The notes beneath the pieces are model-generated. The model made no database searches. It was given only the letters and a program-made list of their open reading frames with translations, and was not told where the DNA came from. The translations under genes were made by a program, and so were the position numbers. Below are positions 16,445-25,812 of a stretch of 64,000 bases of DNA, in pieces (positions within the stretch are counted from its first letter, which is position 1; the number at the start of each line of letters is the position of its first letter). The stretch is from Rhodococcoides corynebacterioides NBRC 14404 (GTDB taxonomy: Bacteria; Actinomycetota; Actinomycetes; Mycobacteriales; Mycobacteriaceae), in contig NZ_BCWV01000003.1 in assembly GCF_001894765.1 (NCBI RefSeq), positions 124,001 to 188,000 on the forward strand, given 5' to 3'.

Positions 16445-17272
16445 ATGAGTCCCGCTTCGATCACCGCCGAGACCCTGGCCGACGCTCTCACCGCGCTGCG
16501 CGACCGCGCTCCCCTGGTGCACGCCGTCACCAACTACGTCACCGCCGGATTCACCGCGAACGTGCTGCTGGCCGCCGGGGCGAGCGCCGCGATGGTCGAC
16601 AATCGGGACGAGGCAGCACTTTTCGCCGGTGTCGCCGACGCCGTCCTGATCAATCTCGGCACCCCGCACGACACGGCCGACGTCTATCACGCGACCGCCC
16701 GCGGTGCGCGGGAGGCGGGCACCCCGTGGGTGCTCGATCCCATCGGTGCGGGCGGTCTGCCCTGGCGTGGCGCTCTCGCGGCGGAGCTGCTGCAGTACCG
16801 ACCGGCGGCCGTGCGCGGCAACGCGTCCGAGATCATCGGGCTCAGCGGCCTCACCGGCGACGGTGGATCCGGCGGGAGAGGACGGGGCGTGGACTCCTCC
16901 GACGATCCGGCCGACGCCGTCCCCGCGGCCCTCGGCCTGCTGGAGTGGGCAGGGGCCGTGTCGGCCTCGGGTGCCGTGGACCACGTCGTCTCCGCGTCCG
17001 GAACCACCCGAATCACCGGCGGTTCCGTCCTGCTCACCCGCGTCACCGGCACCGGCTGCTCGCTCGGGGCGCTGGTGGCGGCCTACTGCGCGGCGGTGCC
17101 CGACGTCGGGCTCGCCGTCGCCGCGGCCCACACCCACGTCACGGTGGCGGCCGACGTCGCCGCCGAGCGGGCGTCGTCACCCGGCAGTTTCGCCGTCGCG
17201 TATCTCGATGCGCTGCACGAGGTCTCGCCGGACGACGTCCGCCGTCGAGCCCGGATCGAGCACGACGCGTGA
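16445..17272 (+). CDS. thiM: Hydroxyethylthiazole kinase
   Basis: A 275-residue cytoplasmic kinase that phosphorylates 4-methyl-5-(2-hydroxyethyl)thiazole in thiamine salvage. Family markers are HAVTNYVTAGFTANVLLAAG at the N-terminus, MVDNRDEA, WVLDPIGAG, the nucleotide-site VRGNASEI and GTGCSLGAL, which carries the conserved Cys near the anion hole. The ATG at 16445 (MSPASITAET) was chosen over an upstream in-frame start at 16379, which lacks conserved sequence. The stop overlaps the start of the glutaminase gene (GTGA). No other thiamine gene is nearby. Confidence 0.92.
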   Translation: MSPASITAETLADALTALRDRAPLVHAVTNYVTAGFTANVLLAAGASAAMVDNRDEAALFAGVADAVLINLGTPHDTADVYHATARGAREAGTPWVLDPIGAGGLPWRGALAAELLQYRPAAVRGNASEIIGLSGLTGDGGSGGRGRGVDSSDDPADAVPAALGLLEWAGAVSASGAVDHVVSASGTTRITGGSVLLTRVTGTGCSLGALVAAYCAAVPDVGLAVAAAHTHVTVAADVAAERASSPGSFAVAYLDALHEVSPDDVRRRARIEHDA

Positions 17273-18441
17273 GAAGTCCGATCACCGACTACCTGGAGGA
17301 CGTCGTCGCGTCCTGCACGGGGGACGACGACTCGCCGCTGTCCGTCGCCGTCGTCACCGTCGAGGGCACGCGGTACGGCGCGGGCGACACCGAGGTGTCC
17401 TTCCCCATCCAGTCCATCTCGAAGGCGCTGACCTACGCCCTGGCTCTGGACGACCACGGCCTGGACGCGGTCCACGAGAAGATCGACGTCGAGCCGTCCG
17501 GCGACGCCTTCAACGAGATCTCGCTCGAGGCCGAGACGGGCCGACCACGCAACGCGATGATCAACGCCGGTGCCATCGCCGCACACTCGCTGGTCCACGG
17601 AGCCGATGCGACCGAGCGCGCCGACCGGATCCTCGCGTTGCACTCGGCCTTCGTCGGGCGGGAGCTCGCCGTCGACGAGAGCGTCGTCGACGACGAGATG
17701 GCGGGGGCGCACCGCAATCTCGCGTTGGCGCACATGCTCGCGTCGGTGGGTGTGCTGGCGTGCGACCCGCACGAGGTGGTCGAGGGGTACGCCCGGCAGT
17801 GCAGCATCGACGTGACGAGTGTCGACCTCGCGGTTCTCGCGGCCACCATGGCCAACGGCGGGGTGCATCCCGACAGCGGGGACCGCGTCGCGTCGAGTGC
17901 CGTGATGCGCCAGGTGCTCTCGACGATGACGACGTGCGGGATGTACGACGGCACCGGCGACTGGATCGCCACCGTCGGGATTCCCGCGAAGAGCGGGGTG
18001 TCCGGAGCCGTCATCGGGGTGCTGCCGGGGCAACTCGGCATCGCCGTGCACTCACCCGGTCTCGACGACCGCGGCAACAGCATCCGCGGAGTGCGCGTCT
18101 TCGAACGCCTCTCGCGCGACATGGATCTGCACATGATGGACATCGCCCCGTCCGGACACTCGGCCGTGCGCGCGACGCGCACCGACGGCGACGGCACCAC
18201 CTACGAACTGCAGGGCGACATCCGGTTCGCCGGCGCCGAGAACATCATGAGCCGGGTGCTCGACGACGGCACCGACGACGGCGACCCCGTCACGTTCGAC
18301 CTCGAGCCGGCCCGCGCGATCAACGGGGCGGCGATTCGCCTGCTGACCGAGTTGATCGAGCGACTGCGGCGCGACGGGCGCGACGTCCACCTCGCGGACC
18401 CGAACGGACTCATGGACCACCGGTCGGCGGACGCCGGCTGA
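17269..18441 (+). CDS. glsA: Glutaminase A with a C-terminal STAS domain
   Basis: A 390-residue protein hydrolysing L-glutamine to glutamate and ammonia. Residues 1-300 are the serine-dependent, beta-lactamase-fold glutaminase: QSISK at 48-52 gives Ser49 and Lys52 of the SxxK motif, NAMINAGAI supplies substrate contacts, and GIPAKSGVSG is the conserved late loop. Residues about 305-385 form a STAS-like domain (YELQGDIRFAG, then VTFDLE, a helix, and a final strand RDVHLADP). This two-domain arrangement is known in actinobacterial glutaminases, where the STAS part is thought regulatory. It starts at a GTG overlapping the thiM stop. Its 3' end overlaps the convergent pseudouridine synthase by 32 bp. 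Confidence 0.88.
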   Translation: MRSPITDYLEDVVASCTGDDDSPLSVAVVTVEGTRYGAGDTEVSFPIQSISKALTYALALDDHGLDAVHEKIDVEPSGDAFNEISLEAETGRPRNAMINAGAIAAHSLVHGADATERADRILALHSAFVGRELAVDESVVDDEMAGAHRNLALAHMLASVGVLACDPHEVVEGYARQCSIDVTSVDLAVLAATMANGGVHPDSGDRVASSAVMRQVLSTMTTCGMYDGTGDWIATVGIPAKSGVSGAVIGVLPGQLGIAVHSPGLDDRGNSIRGVRVFERLSRDMDLHMMDIAPSGHSAVRATRTDGDGTTYELQGDIRFAGAENIMSRVLDDGTDDGDPVTFDLEPARAINGAAIRLLTELIERLRRDGRDVHLADPNGLMDHRSADAG

Positions 18442-19300
18442 CGAACTCCCGCCGCACCCCGGTGAGCGGATCGTCGAACTCCAGCCGGCGCGCGACGAGT
18501 TGCAACGGCGTCGAGAAGTCGTCCGCGGGCACGGAGACGAACTCCGGGTAGAAGGGATCGCCCACGATGGGGATGCCCAACGACGACAGGTGGATTCGGA
18601 GCTGGTGGGTGCGCCCGGTCCGTGGGCGCAGCCGGTAGCGAGCGTGCTCGCCGCGCCGATCGAGCAGGTCGATCAGGGTTTCGCTGTTCGGCTCGCCCGG
18701 CACCTCGACGGCCGTCATCACCCCGTGCTCCTTGAGGATGCGCGACCGCACGGTGCGGGGGAACTCCAGCGCGGGGTCGTACCCCGCGAGCGCCTCGTAC
18801 TCCTTGACGGCGCCGCCGCCGGGGACGAAGAGGTCCTGGTACGCGCGTCGGAAGCGCGGTGCGGTGGTGAAGAGCAGCACCCCGGCCGTCGCCCGGTCCA
18901 GCCGGTGCGCGGGCGTGAGGTCGGGGTCGTCCAACAACCGCCGCAGCCGCACCGTCGCCGTCTCGGTGACGTGCCGCCCCCGCGGGATGGTCGCGAGGAA
19001 GTGCGGCTTGTCCACCACGACGATCGCCTCGTCGCGGTGGAGGATCTCGAGCTCGAACGGCACCGGCACCTCGGGCGCCGGGGTGCGGTGGAACCACACG
19101 AATGCGCCGGGGCGATAGTCGGTCTCGGGCGTCCAGGGGCGGCCCCGCTCGTCCACCACCTCGCCCGCCACCATGCGGTCGGCCCACGGTTCGGGTGGCT
19201 CGAGGGCGGCGAGGTAGTCGAGCGTGGTGGGCGGGTGCGCCCCGTGCGGCAACCGAATCCGCAACGGCGGCAGGCCGTCGCGGAACGGGAGCGGCGTCAC
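18410..19300 (-). CDS. RluA-family RNA pseudouridine synthase
   Basis: A 296-residue enzyme isomerising uridine to pseudouridine in rRNA or tRNA. The catalytic motif HRLDRATAG, with Asp135, is intact. The later [12 protein letters not shown] and [11 protein letters not shown] are RluA-type. Residues 1-80 form a lead segment rather than an S4 domain. The GTG at 19300 overlaps the stop of the trhO gene (GTGA); a longer frame to 19471 is antisense-like and Arg-rich. Coupled expression with another RNA-modifying enzyme fits a translation-related role. Confidence 0.88.
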   Translation of the reverse strand: MTPLPFRDGLPPLRIRLPHGAHPPTTLDYLAALEPPEPWADRMVAGEVVDERGRPWTPETDYRPGAFVWFHRTPAPEVPVPFELEILHRDEAIVVVDKPHFLATIPRGRHVTETATVRLRRLLDDPDLTPAHRLDRATAGVLLFTTAPRFRRAYQDLFVPGGGAVKEYEALAGYDPALEFPRTVRSRILKEHGVMTAVEVPGEPNSETLIDLLDRRGEHARYRLRPRTGRTHQLRIHLSSLGIPIVGDPFYPEFVSVPADDFSTPLQLVARRLEFDDPLTGVRREFVSRRPPTGGP

Positions 19301-20145
19301 GCCGGGGCGCACTCGGTGCAGCGCAACGTCAGGGAGCGCCCGCTCCCGTCGTCGAGGTCGACGTACCGTGACGTCGGATGGCCGCAGCCCGAACAGGTTC
19401 CGATGACCGCCGGGTCCGGCGAGAACGCAACCGTCCGCCGCTCGTCGAACACGAAGAGCGATCCCCGCCACAGCCCGTCGTCACCGAATCTCTCGCCGTA
19501 GCGCACGATGCCGCCGTCGAGCTGGTAGACCTCCTCGAATCCGCGCTCGCGCATGAGGGCCGAGAGCACCTCGCACCGCACCCCGCCCGTGCAGTACGTG
19601 ACGACGGGGGTCGACCGCAGATGGTCGTAGACCCCGGCGTCGAGTTGGGCGACGAAATCGCGCGTCGTCTCCACGTCCGGCACCACCGCACCGTCGAATC
19701 GGCCGACGGCCGCCTCGAAGGCGTTGCGGCCGTCGAAGAACACGACGTCGTCGCCGCGCTCGGCGACCAACGCGTGGACCTCGTCGGGCGTGAGCGGCGT
19801 CCCGCCGCCGACCACCCCGTCCGCGGTGACCCGTACGCGATCGGGCACGCCGAACGTGACGATCTCGGGCCGGACCTTGACGCTCAGCTTCGGGAAGTCG
19901 TCGCCGTGCCCGTCGGACCACTTGACGTCGGCACCGGCGAACGGGGGGTACTCCCGGGTTCCGCGCACGTAACGCTTGACCGCCCGTACGTCTCCCCCGA
20001 CGGTGGCGTTGATGCCGTGCGGGGAGATCACGATGCGCCCCGTCAGACCGTGCGACGACGCCAGCGCGAGCTGCCACAGCCGGATCGCCTCCGGGTCCGG
20101 CAGCGGCGTGAACACGTAGAACAGCACGATCTTGGGGGTCGCCAC
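19297..20145 (-). CDS. trhO: TrhO-type rhodanese-fold tRNA uridine(34) hydroxylase
   Basis: A 282-residue protein of the YceA/TrhO family, which hydroxylates U34 of tRNAs in an oxygen-dependent way. An acylphosphatase-like N-terminal domain (residues 1-100; [13 protein letters not shown]) precedes a rhodanese domain with the active loop YCTGGVRCE, catalytic Cys185 and the second Cys191. The C-terminus has two CxxC pairs (CSGC and CTEC), probably a zinc site. It starts with GTG at 20145, 25 bp after the PhoD stop, and overlaps the pseudouridine synthase. Confidence 0.9.
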   Translation of the reverse strand: MATPKIVLFYVFTPLPDPEAIRLWQLALASSHGLTGRIVISPHGINATVGGDVRAVKRYVRGTREYPPFAGADVKWSDGHGDDFPKLSVKVRPEIVTFGVPDRVRVTADGVVGGGTPLTPDEVHALVAERGDDVVFFDGRNAFEAAVGRFDGAVVPDVETTRDFVAQLDAGVYDHLRSTPVVTYCTGGVRCEVLSALMRERGFEEVYQLDGGIVRYGERFGDDGLWRGSLFVFDERRTVAFSPDPAVIGTCSGCGHPTSRYVDLDDGSGRSLTLRCTECAPA

Positions 20146-20170
20146 GGACGCCCAGAATACCGGCCGGCGT

Positions 20171-21805
20171 TCAGCCCAACGGTGCGGCCGGCGACACGGC
20201 CTGCGTTCCGCTGGGCACCCGGTAGCCCGCTCCGACGTAGGCGGCGGTGTTCGGGTCCTCCTTGTCGACCAGGTACCAGTGGTCCATCTGCACCGCCGCG
20301 GGCGTGACCTCGAGGACCCCGAACCCGTGGGTGTCGAGGTCGACGTACTTCACGTGGTGGTTCAGTCCGCGGAACGCGCCCTCGGCGACGCGGCCGACAG
20401 TGTGTTCCGGCACTCGCAGGAAATCGTCGATGTTGGCCGACGTCACGGAGGTGACCACCAGTTCCGTCGCCACGGTCCCCGCACCGGGGTAGTTCGCGGC
20501 GTCGACCGGGATGTCGCATGCCCAGGACGAGTGGATGTCACCGGTGACGAAGACGGTGTTGTCCACGCCGTTCGTCCGCAGCGCGTCGAGCAGGCGTGCC
20601 CGGTCGGCGGTGTAGCCGTCCCACGGGTCGGCGTTGTAGGACACCCCGCCGGCCGGGAGGCCGAGCAGTTGCGTGACGGCGCGGGTGGTCTCCGGCTCGA
20701 GCGGTGGGATCAGCGTGGGGGTGATCATCACCGGGTTGCCGATGACGCGCCACTGCGTCGAGGAGGTCACGAGGGAGTCGGTGAGCCAGGCCATCTGCCC
20801 GGCGCCGGTGATGGTGCGGTTCGGCGAATCCACCGCGGCGCCCTGGAACGGCAGCACCTGCTGTGACCGGTAGGTGCGCAGATCCAGCATCGACAGTTCC
20901 ATGAGCGTGCCGAAGCGCAGGCGGCGGTAGAGGTGGCGGTTGTCCGGCGTTCCGGCCGCGCGCACGGGCATCCATTCGTAGTACGCCCGAACGGAATTCG
21001 CCTTGCGGGTGGCCCAGTCGCCTTCCGTGGCCGGCTGGTGGTTCTGCGCGCCGGTGTCGTACGCGTCGTTCGCCGACTCGTGGTCGTCCCACGTGCAGAT
21101 CCACGGCACGCCGAGATGCGCGGCCTGCAGATCGGGGTCGGTCTTGTACTGGCCGTGGCGGATTCGATAATCGGCGAGGGTGACGATCTCGTGCACCGGG
21201 TCGTGGACGCGCACCACCCCGTTCTTGCCTTCGAAGCCGCCGGTCTCGTACTCGTAGATGTAGTCGCCGAGATGCACGATCGCGTCGAGATCGGAGCGGG
21301 CCGCGAGGTGGCGGTACGCGCCGAAGTAGCCCGACTCCCAGTTCGAGCACGACACCACACCGAAGCGCAGGCGGGCGACCTCGGCGGACGTCGCCGGCGC
21401 CGTGCGCGTCGTCCCCGTCGGCGAGGTCTGCCCGGCCGCGGTGAAGCCGTAGTGGTACGACGTCGCGGGCGCCAGACCCGAGACGTCGACCTTCACGGTG
21501 TGGTCGGCGTCGGCGGACGTCGTGACGGACCCCGAGCGCACCACGTCCGTCAGGCCGGCGTCGCGCGCGACGACCCAGGAGACGACGACGGCCGGTCCCC
21601 GGCCGGAGCCCGGCAGCGCGTCCGGCATCGGGGTCACGCGGGTCCAGAGGATCACCGCGTCGGGCAGCGGATCGCCGGAGGCCACCCCGTGCCGGAAGAC
21701 CCCGGCCGGATCGGCCGCCGCGGCGCGGGCGGTGAGCACGGACGCGGCCCCCACTCCGGCGGCGACGGCGGTGGACTCGAGGAAGCGGCGGCGGGTCACG
21801 GGCAC
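20171..21805 (-). CDS. phoD: PhoD-type alkaline phosphatase/phosphodiesterase, Tat-exported
   Basis: A 544-residue exported phosphatase. The N-terminus [11 protein letters not shown] followed by an Ala-rich core is a twin-arginine signal peptide; a GTG two codons further in (21799) is an alternative start. A PhoD N-terminal beta domain (about 35-135) is followed by the metallophosphatase domain: [29 protein letters not shown] and VTGDIHSSW, covering the Fe/Ca-binding Asp, His, Cys and Asn residues. Expression under phosphate limitation is usual; one GTTCAC half-site is present upstream but no convincing PHO box. Confidence 0.92.
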   Translation of the reverse strand: MPVTRRRFLESTAVAAGVGAASVLTARAAAADPAGVFRHGVASGDPLPDAVILWTRVTPMPDALPGSGRGPAVVVSWVVARDAGLTDVVRSGSVTTSADADHTVKVDVSGLAPATSYHYGFTAAGQTSPTGTTRTAPATSAEVARLRFGVVSCSNWESGYFGAYRHLAARSDLDAIVHLGDYIYEYETGGFEGKNGVVRVHDPVHEIVTLADYRIRHGQYKTDPDLQAAHLGVPWICTWDDHESANDAYDTGAQNHQPATEGDWATRKANSVRAYYEWMPVRAAGTPDNRHLYRRLRFGTLMELSMLDLRTYRSQQVLPFQGAAVDSPNRTITGAGQMAWLTDSLVTSSTQWRVIGNPVMITPTLIPPLEPETTRAVTQLLGLPAGGVSYNADPWDGYTADRARLLDALRTNGVDNTVFVTGDIHSSWACDIPVDAANYPGAGTVATELVVTSVTSANIDDFLRVPEHTVGRVAEGAFRGLNHHVKYVDLDTHGFGVLEVTPAAVQMDHWYLVDKEDPNTAAYVGAGYRVPSGTQAVSPAAPLG

Positions 21806-21968
21806 GCAAGCAAGTTCAGGGCACGGACGCCCCGCGGTCAAGTGAACTCGTGGATTCGCCGCACGTCGGTTCCCAGTGGTTTCCCGGGAGGCCACGGCAC
21901 CGTACGCCCAGCACCGGATCTCCCCGACCGGTCCCACCCGATGCTCTGCCGACTCGAAGGACACGACC

Positions 21969-22593
21969 ATGACCGCTCCGTCCCGCACCACCGGCCCCAC
22001 CCGTCTCGTCACGACGCGCCCGGACACCGCGCCCGCGTCGACCGTGCGCAGCACCGGCGCCCTGCTGGCCGTCGGCACCGTCGCCTGGGCCGTCGGCATG
22101 GCGATCGCCGGCGAGCACGAGGGTTTCGGGTGGCAGTCGCTGCTCGGCGGCGCCACCGCCCTGCTGTTCCAGGCCGGCATCGCCCGACTCCTGCTGCTGC
22201 AGTACCGGACCGCCGCCATGGGGCGAGGGACCCCTCGCCCGCGGCGTGTACCGCCTGCAGTCCGTCTTTCTCGCCGGCGCGGTGGTCTCGACGCTGCTGG
22301 ACGCCTTCTGGTTGCTGCACGGCACCCCCGTGTGGATGGCGTTCGACCTCTGCTGGCCGCTGTCCGTGGCGACGATGGTCGGCATCGGCGTCCGCGTGGC
22401 GATCGCGGGCCGCTGGACCGGCAGCATCCGGTGGACGACGCTGTGGGCGCAGTCCTGGTTCGTCACCTCGATCCCGGTGGTTCTGATCGTGCGCGACGCG
22501 GGCCTGTGGGTCGCCTCCGCTCAGCTGATCTCCGGGTACGCCGTGCTCGGTCTGCTCCTCGTCCGCCACGAGACGGTCCGACCGACCCGCTGA
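21969..22593 (+). pseudogene. Multi-pass membrane protein gene split by a one-base frameshift
   Basis: The ATG at 21969 has an AAGGA ribosome site. The first 84 or so codons encode two hydrophobic segments ending QYRTAAMG. Then the frame turns Arg/Pro-rich. The second half, in the frame read from 22246, resumes a clean membrane protein (YRLQSVFLAGAVVSTLLDAF, four hydrophobic segments) to the stop at 22593. Removing one G from the GGGG at 22220-22223 joins them as AAMGEGPLARGVYRLQ. A real loss-of-function mutation, a sequencing error in a G-run, or a rare programmed slip are all possible. Intact, the protein would have 207 residues and no family I can name. Confidence 0.75.
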
Positions 22594-22641
22594 TCCGGCC
22601 GCCAGGAACACAGACCCGGGTCACGGTGGTTGGGACCGAAC

Positions 22642-23670
22642 ATGAAGGCAATCGTCTACACCGAAACCGGTGACCCCTCCGTCCTGACCGCCGTCGACCG
22701 CCCGGTCGCCGACCCCGGTGCCGGCGAGGTGCGCGTGCGCCTCGCCGTCGCCGGGGTCAACCCGACGGACTGGAAGTCCCGCACCGGTGCTGGGCCCGGA
22801 CAGAAGCCCGCGTTCGACGAGGTGGTTCCCGGCCAGGACGGCGCCGGCGTCGTCGACGCCGTGGGGCCCGAGGTGGCCGGCCTCGGCGTCGGTGACCGCG
22901 TCTGGCTCCTGCTCGCCCAGCACGAGCGCCCCACCGGAACCGCCGCCGAGTACACCGTGGTCCCGTCCGATCGGGTGGTCCGCCTCCCCGACGACGCCTC
23001 CTTCGACCTCGGTGCCTCGCTCGGCGTCCCGGCCGTCACCGCCCACCGGGCGCTGACCGTCGCCGAGGACGGCCCCGACCGGCTGCACCCCGGCGCCCTG
23101 TCCGGAAAGACCGTGCTGGTCGCCGGCGGCGCCGGTGCCGTCGGCCACGCCGCGATCCAGCTGGCGCGCTGGGCGGGCGGCACCGTGATCACCACCGTCA
23201 GCGGACCCGAGAAGGGCGAGTTGGCCACCGCCGCCGGCGCACACCACGTGGTGAACTACCGCACCGACGACGCCGCGAGCCGCATCCGCGAGATCGCGCC
23301 GGACGGGGTCGATCTGATCGTCGAGGTCGCACCCGCCCAGAACGCCGAACTGAACGTGGCCGTCGCGGCACCACGAGCGTCGATCGCGATCTACGCGAAC
23401 AACGGCGGCGACGCCGTCACCCTGGACATCCGTCCCAGCATGGTCGGCAACCTGCGCTACCAGTTCGTGCTGCTCTACACCGTCGGCACCGCGGCCCTCG
23501 AGGCGGCGAAGCACGACGTCGCGAATGCCGTTGCAGCGGGTGCACTCCCGGTCGGCGAGGAGCACGGTCTGCCGCTTCACCGCTACCCGCTGGACCGCAC
23601 CGCCGACGCCCACGCCGCCGTGGAGAACGGCGCCACCGGCAAGGTGCTCGTCGACATCGCCTCCATCTGA
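22642..23670 (+). CDS. Medium-chain zinc-independent dehydrogenase / quinone oxidoreductase
   Basis: A 342-residue NADPH-dependent reductase of the quinone oxidoreductase branch of the MDR superfamily. A GroES-like N-terminal domain (VAGVNPTDWKSRTG, then PGQDGAGVVDAVG) lacks the catalytic Zn ligands and structural-Zn cysteines, as in quinone/enoyl reductases. The Rossmann domain has VLVAGGAGAVGHAAIQLARWAG and a typical C-terminal KVLVDI. The ATG at 22642 (MKAIVYTETG) is preferred to a TTG four codons upstream. It follows the frameshifted membrane gene by 48 bp. Confidence 0.88.
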   Translation: MKAIVYTETGDPSVLTAVDRPVADPGAGEVRVRLAVAGVNPTDWKSRTGAGPGQKPAFDEVVPGQDGAGVVDAVGPEVAGLGVGDRVWLLLAQHERPTGTAAEYTVVPSDRVVRLPDDASFDLGASLGVPAVTAHRALTVAEDGPDRLHPGALSGKTVLVAGGAGAVGHAAIQLARWAGGTVITTVSGPEKGELATAAGAHHVVNYRTDDAASRIREIAPDGVDLIVEVAPAQNAELNVAVAAPRASIAIYANNGGDAVTLDIRPSMVGNLRYQFVLLYTVGTAALEAAKHDVANAVAAGALPVGEEHGLPLHRYPLDRTADAHAAVENGATGKVLVDIASI

Positions 23671-23711
23671 CGGCGTCCGCCCGACCTGCACGGCTCACGT
23701 GACCTGTGCGG

Positions 23712-24248
23712 TCAGGCCCACTCCACCGACTCGGCAGCCGCGACGTCGCTCAGCACGGCGGTGATCACCGGCGCGAGTGGAGTACCGACCCGCTCGGCCA
23801 GCACGACCGCGACCGCGGACCCGACGCGCAGGGCGATGTCCGGCGCCATGCGGTCGACCGTGACGGGGGCCGGCACATCGTCGGGATCCTGGCTGCCCGG
23901 ATCCTGGACGTCGACGTCGACGTCGCGACGCTCCGGCTCCGGGTGCACGCCCAACGTCCCGAGCACCACGGCGACGACGTCCGTCGGGTCGAGCGCCGGG
24001 CTCCGGTGCGCCACCTGCCGGACCAGGGCCGAGACGCCGTCCGAGTCCACCCCGTCCGCGAACGCCGCCTCGAGCAGCAGCCGCAACATCCCGGCAACGA
24101 CGTCCTCGACCCGCACGGGCAAGGCCACCAACGCGGCGATCGCGGGCTCGACGTCGTCGGCGTCGCAGGCCGTCGCCTCGGTCAGACGCAGCACGGCGTC
24201 CGCGAGATCGTGGGCAGCGGGTGGCCAGGACGCGGGCCAGGAGGTCAT
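23712..24248 (-). CDS. Hypothetical protein of 178 residues
   Basis: I do not recognise this family. The product is predicted soluble and mostly helical, acidic (Asp-rich at 120-145, with alternating Asp-Val), with Ala/Val-rich helices on each side. There is no signal peptide or clear membrane segment. The ATG at 24248 has AAGGGAC upstream. It is convergent with the quinone-oxidoreductase-like gene and follows the DinB-like gene (24333-24839, same strand) after a hairpin. Codon use matches its neighbours. Confidence 0.6.
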   Translation of the reverse strand: MTSWPASWPPAAHDLADAVLRLTEATACDADDVEPAIAALVALPVRVEDVVAGMLRLLLEAAFADGVDSDGVSALVRQVAHRSPALDPTDVVAVVLGTLGVHPEPERRDVDVDVQDPGSQDPDDVPAPVTVDRMAPDIALRVGSAVAVVLAERVGTPLAPVITAVLSDVAAAESVEWA

Positions 24249-24286
24249 GAGGAGGGTCCCTTCGTGGTGGGGCGGGCGGCCCACCC

Positions 24287-24316
24287 GGGCCGCGAGGGCA
24301 CACCCTCGCACGGCCC
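24287..24316 (-). terminator. Hairpin after the DinB-like gene
   Basis: Inverted repeat gggccgcgaggg-caca-ccctcgc-a-cggccc with one bulged base and a 4-base loop. It lies 17 bp beyond the stop of the DinB-like gene on the minus strand and upstream of the hypothetical gene. There is no U-run. Confidence 0.6.
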
Positions 24317-24332
24317 ACCGACAGCGGCCCGG

Positions 24333-24839
24333 CTACCGGCGTTCCAGGACCCCGCGCACGTAGGCCGCCTGCCCGACGTGCTGCAGATCGTCGGACAGGA
24401 CGCTCACCAGGCGCACCGCGAGGGTCACGGGCGGGTCCCAGTTCTCGTCGACGACGCGGTCGAGATCCTCGGCGGACACACCGCCCAGGTACTGCGCCGT
24501 GCGGTCGTGCACCGCGTCGACGTACTCCAGCAGCAGTGCGGCGGGCGGGGTGACCTCGGCGACGTCGTCGCTCGACTGGCCGTAGCCGATGTCGCCGTCG
24601 TCGAAGGGTAGGCCGAACCGGGATGCGAAGCCGGCCGAGGTGTACACCTGCTCGGATCCCGCGACACCGGCGACGTGATCGTCCTGCACGCGCGCCAGAT
24701 GCCAGATCAGCCAGGCGATGGTGTTGGCCTCGGGGTCCAGCCGCGCGGTCATGGCCTCGTCGCTCAGCCCGTCGAGGGTGGCGTGCACCGTCTCCTTCAC
24801 CCGCTCGAATCCGTCGATCAGGACACCTCTGTGGTCCAC
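24333..24839 (-). CDS. DinB/DUF664-like four-helix protein
   Basis: A 168-residue cytoplasmic protein of the DinB/YfiT metal-binding superfamily. Two histidine positions expected of the metal site are visible: WLIWHLARVQDDH (about residues 42-54) and LQHVGQAAYVRG near the C-terminus. Actinobacterial relatives are often thiol-dependent (mycothiol or bacillithiol) transferases, but the exact reaction here is unknown. The GTG at 24839 has GGAG six bases upstream. A further in-frame extension to 24872 lacks a ribosome site. Confidence 0.78.
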   Translation of the reverse strand: MDHRGVLIDGFERVKETVHATLDGLSDEAMTARLDPEANTIAWLIWHLARVQDDHVAGVAGSEQVYTSAGFASRFGLPFDDGDIGYGQSSDDVAEVTPPAALLLEYVDAVHDRTAQYLGGVSAEDLDRVVDENWDPPVTLAVRLVSVLSDDLQHVGQAAYVRGVLERR

Positions 24840-24985
24840 CGCTGACTCCGTCCTGCATGCGCGGGCGCGCATGCTCCCCGTTCGGAATGCCCGAGGAGCC
24901 GCGGACTCACACGCCCCGCCGGTTTTCCGACAGCCCCCGGCGGGAACCCTCGGGCCACCCGCCGCACGAACACCGGAGACACTCG

Positions 24986-25810
24986 ATGACCACGCAGACC
25001 ACCCGGCCCGGACGATCCGCGACCACGCCCGACCGCCCCGGTGTGATCCTCGTGATCGTCAGCGCCCTCGTCGCCGTCGTCGGCGGCTTCCTCGGCTCCG
25101 GCGCCGTGATCGGCACCCCGATCGCCGAGGCCGCGGACGGCGCCTTGAGCGCGACGGCGACGCTCGTCGCTCCGGCCGGTCCGGCCTTCTCGATCTGGTC
25201 CGTGATCTACCTCGGCCTGCTCGCCTACGCCGTGTGGCAGGCACTCCCCGCGCAGCAACGGTCGGCGCGGCAGCGAATCCTGCGCCGCCCGATCGCCGCG
25301 ACGATGCTCCTCAACGCCGCGTGGATCCTGGTGGTGCAGTGGGGCCAGGTGTTCCTCAGCGTGGTGGTCATCGTCGCCCTCCTCGCCTCCCTCGCCGTGG
25401 TGTTCGCACTGCTGATCCGGCATCCCGTCGAGCGAACCTCCACCGCGGCGACCGCCGTCGACACCGTGGTGACCGACGGGACGTTCGGCCTCTACCTCGG
25501 CTGGGTGACCATCGCGACCGTCGCCAACGCCAGTGCGTGGCTCGCGTCGATCGGCTGGACGGGAGGCGCCACCCTGTGGGCCGTCGTCGTCCTCGTCGTC
25601 GCCGCGCTCGTCGGACTGTTCCTCGCCCGCGTGTCGGGCGGCCGGATCGCCCAGGCCCTGTCGCTGTCCTGGGGACTGGCGTGGGTGGCGCAGGGGCGAC
25701 TGGCCGGGGAGAACGTCGACACGGTGGTCGGATGGACGGCGGCCCTCGCGGCCGCGGTGGTGCTGGTGGGCACGCTCGCCCTGCGCGTCACCGCGCGACA
25801 CCGTCGCTGA
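24986..25810 (+). CDS. TspO/MBR-related multi-pass membrane protein
   Basis: A 274-residue membrane protein with seven to eight hydrophobic segments. PAGPAFSIWSVIYLGLLAYAVWQ near residues 65-87 matches the loop and second helix of TspO/MBR (tryptophan-rich sensory) relatives. It is much longer than bacterial TspO (about 160 residues), so it belongs to a larger, poorly characterised branch; porphyrin binding should not be assumed. The ATG at 24986 follows a CGGAGAC ribosome site. It ends two bases before the aldehyde dehydrogenase, suggesting co-transcription. Confidence 0.72.
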   Translation: MTTQTTRPGRSATTPDRPGVILVIVSALVAVVGGFLGSGAVIGTPIAEAADGALSATATLVAPAGPAFSIWSVIYLGLLAYAVWQALPAQQRSARQRILRRPIAATMLLNAAWILVVQWGQVFLSVVVIVALLASLAVVFALLIRHPVERTSTAATAVDTVVTDGTFGLYLGWVTIATVANASAWLASIGWTGGATLWAVVVLVVAALVGLFLARVSGGRIAQALSLSWGLAWVAQGRLAGENVDTVVGWTAALAAAVVLVGTLALRVTARHRR

Positions 25811-25812
25811 CC

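Noticed and set aside
21806-21968. PHO box upstream of phoD
   Set aside because: Only one GTTCAC half-site is visible, without the 11-bp direct repeats expected.
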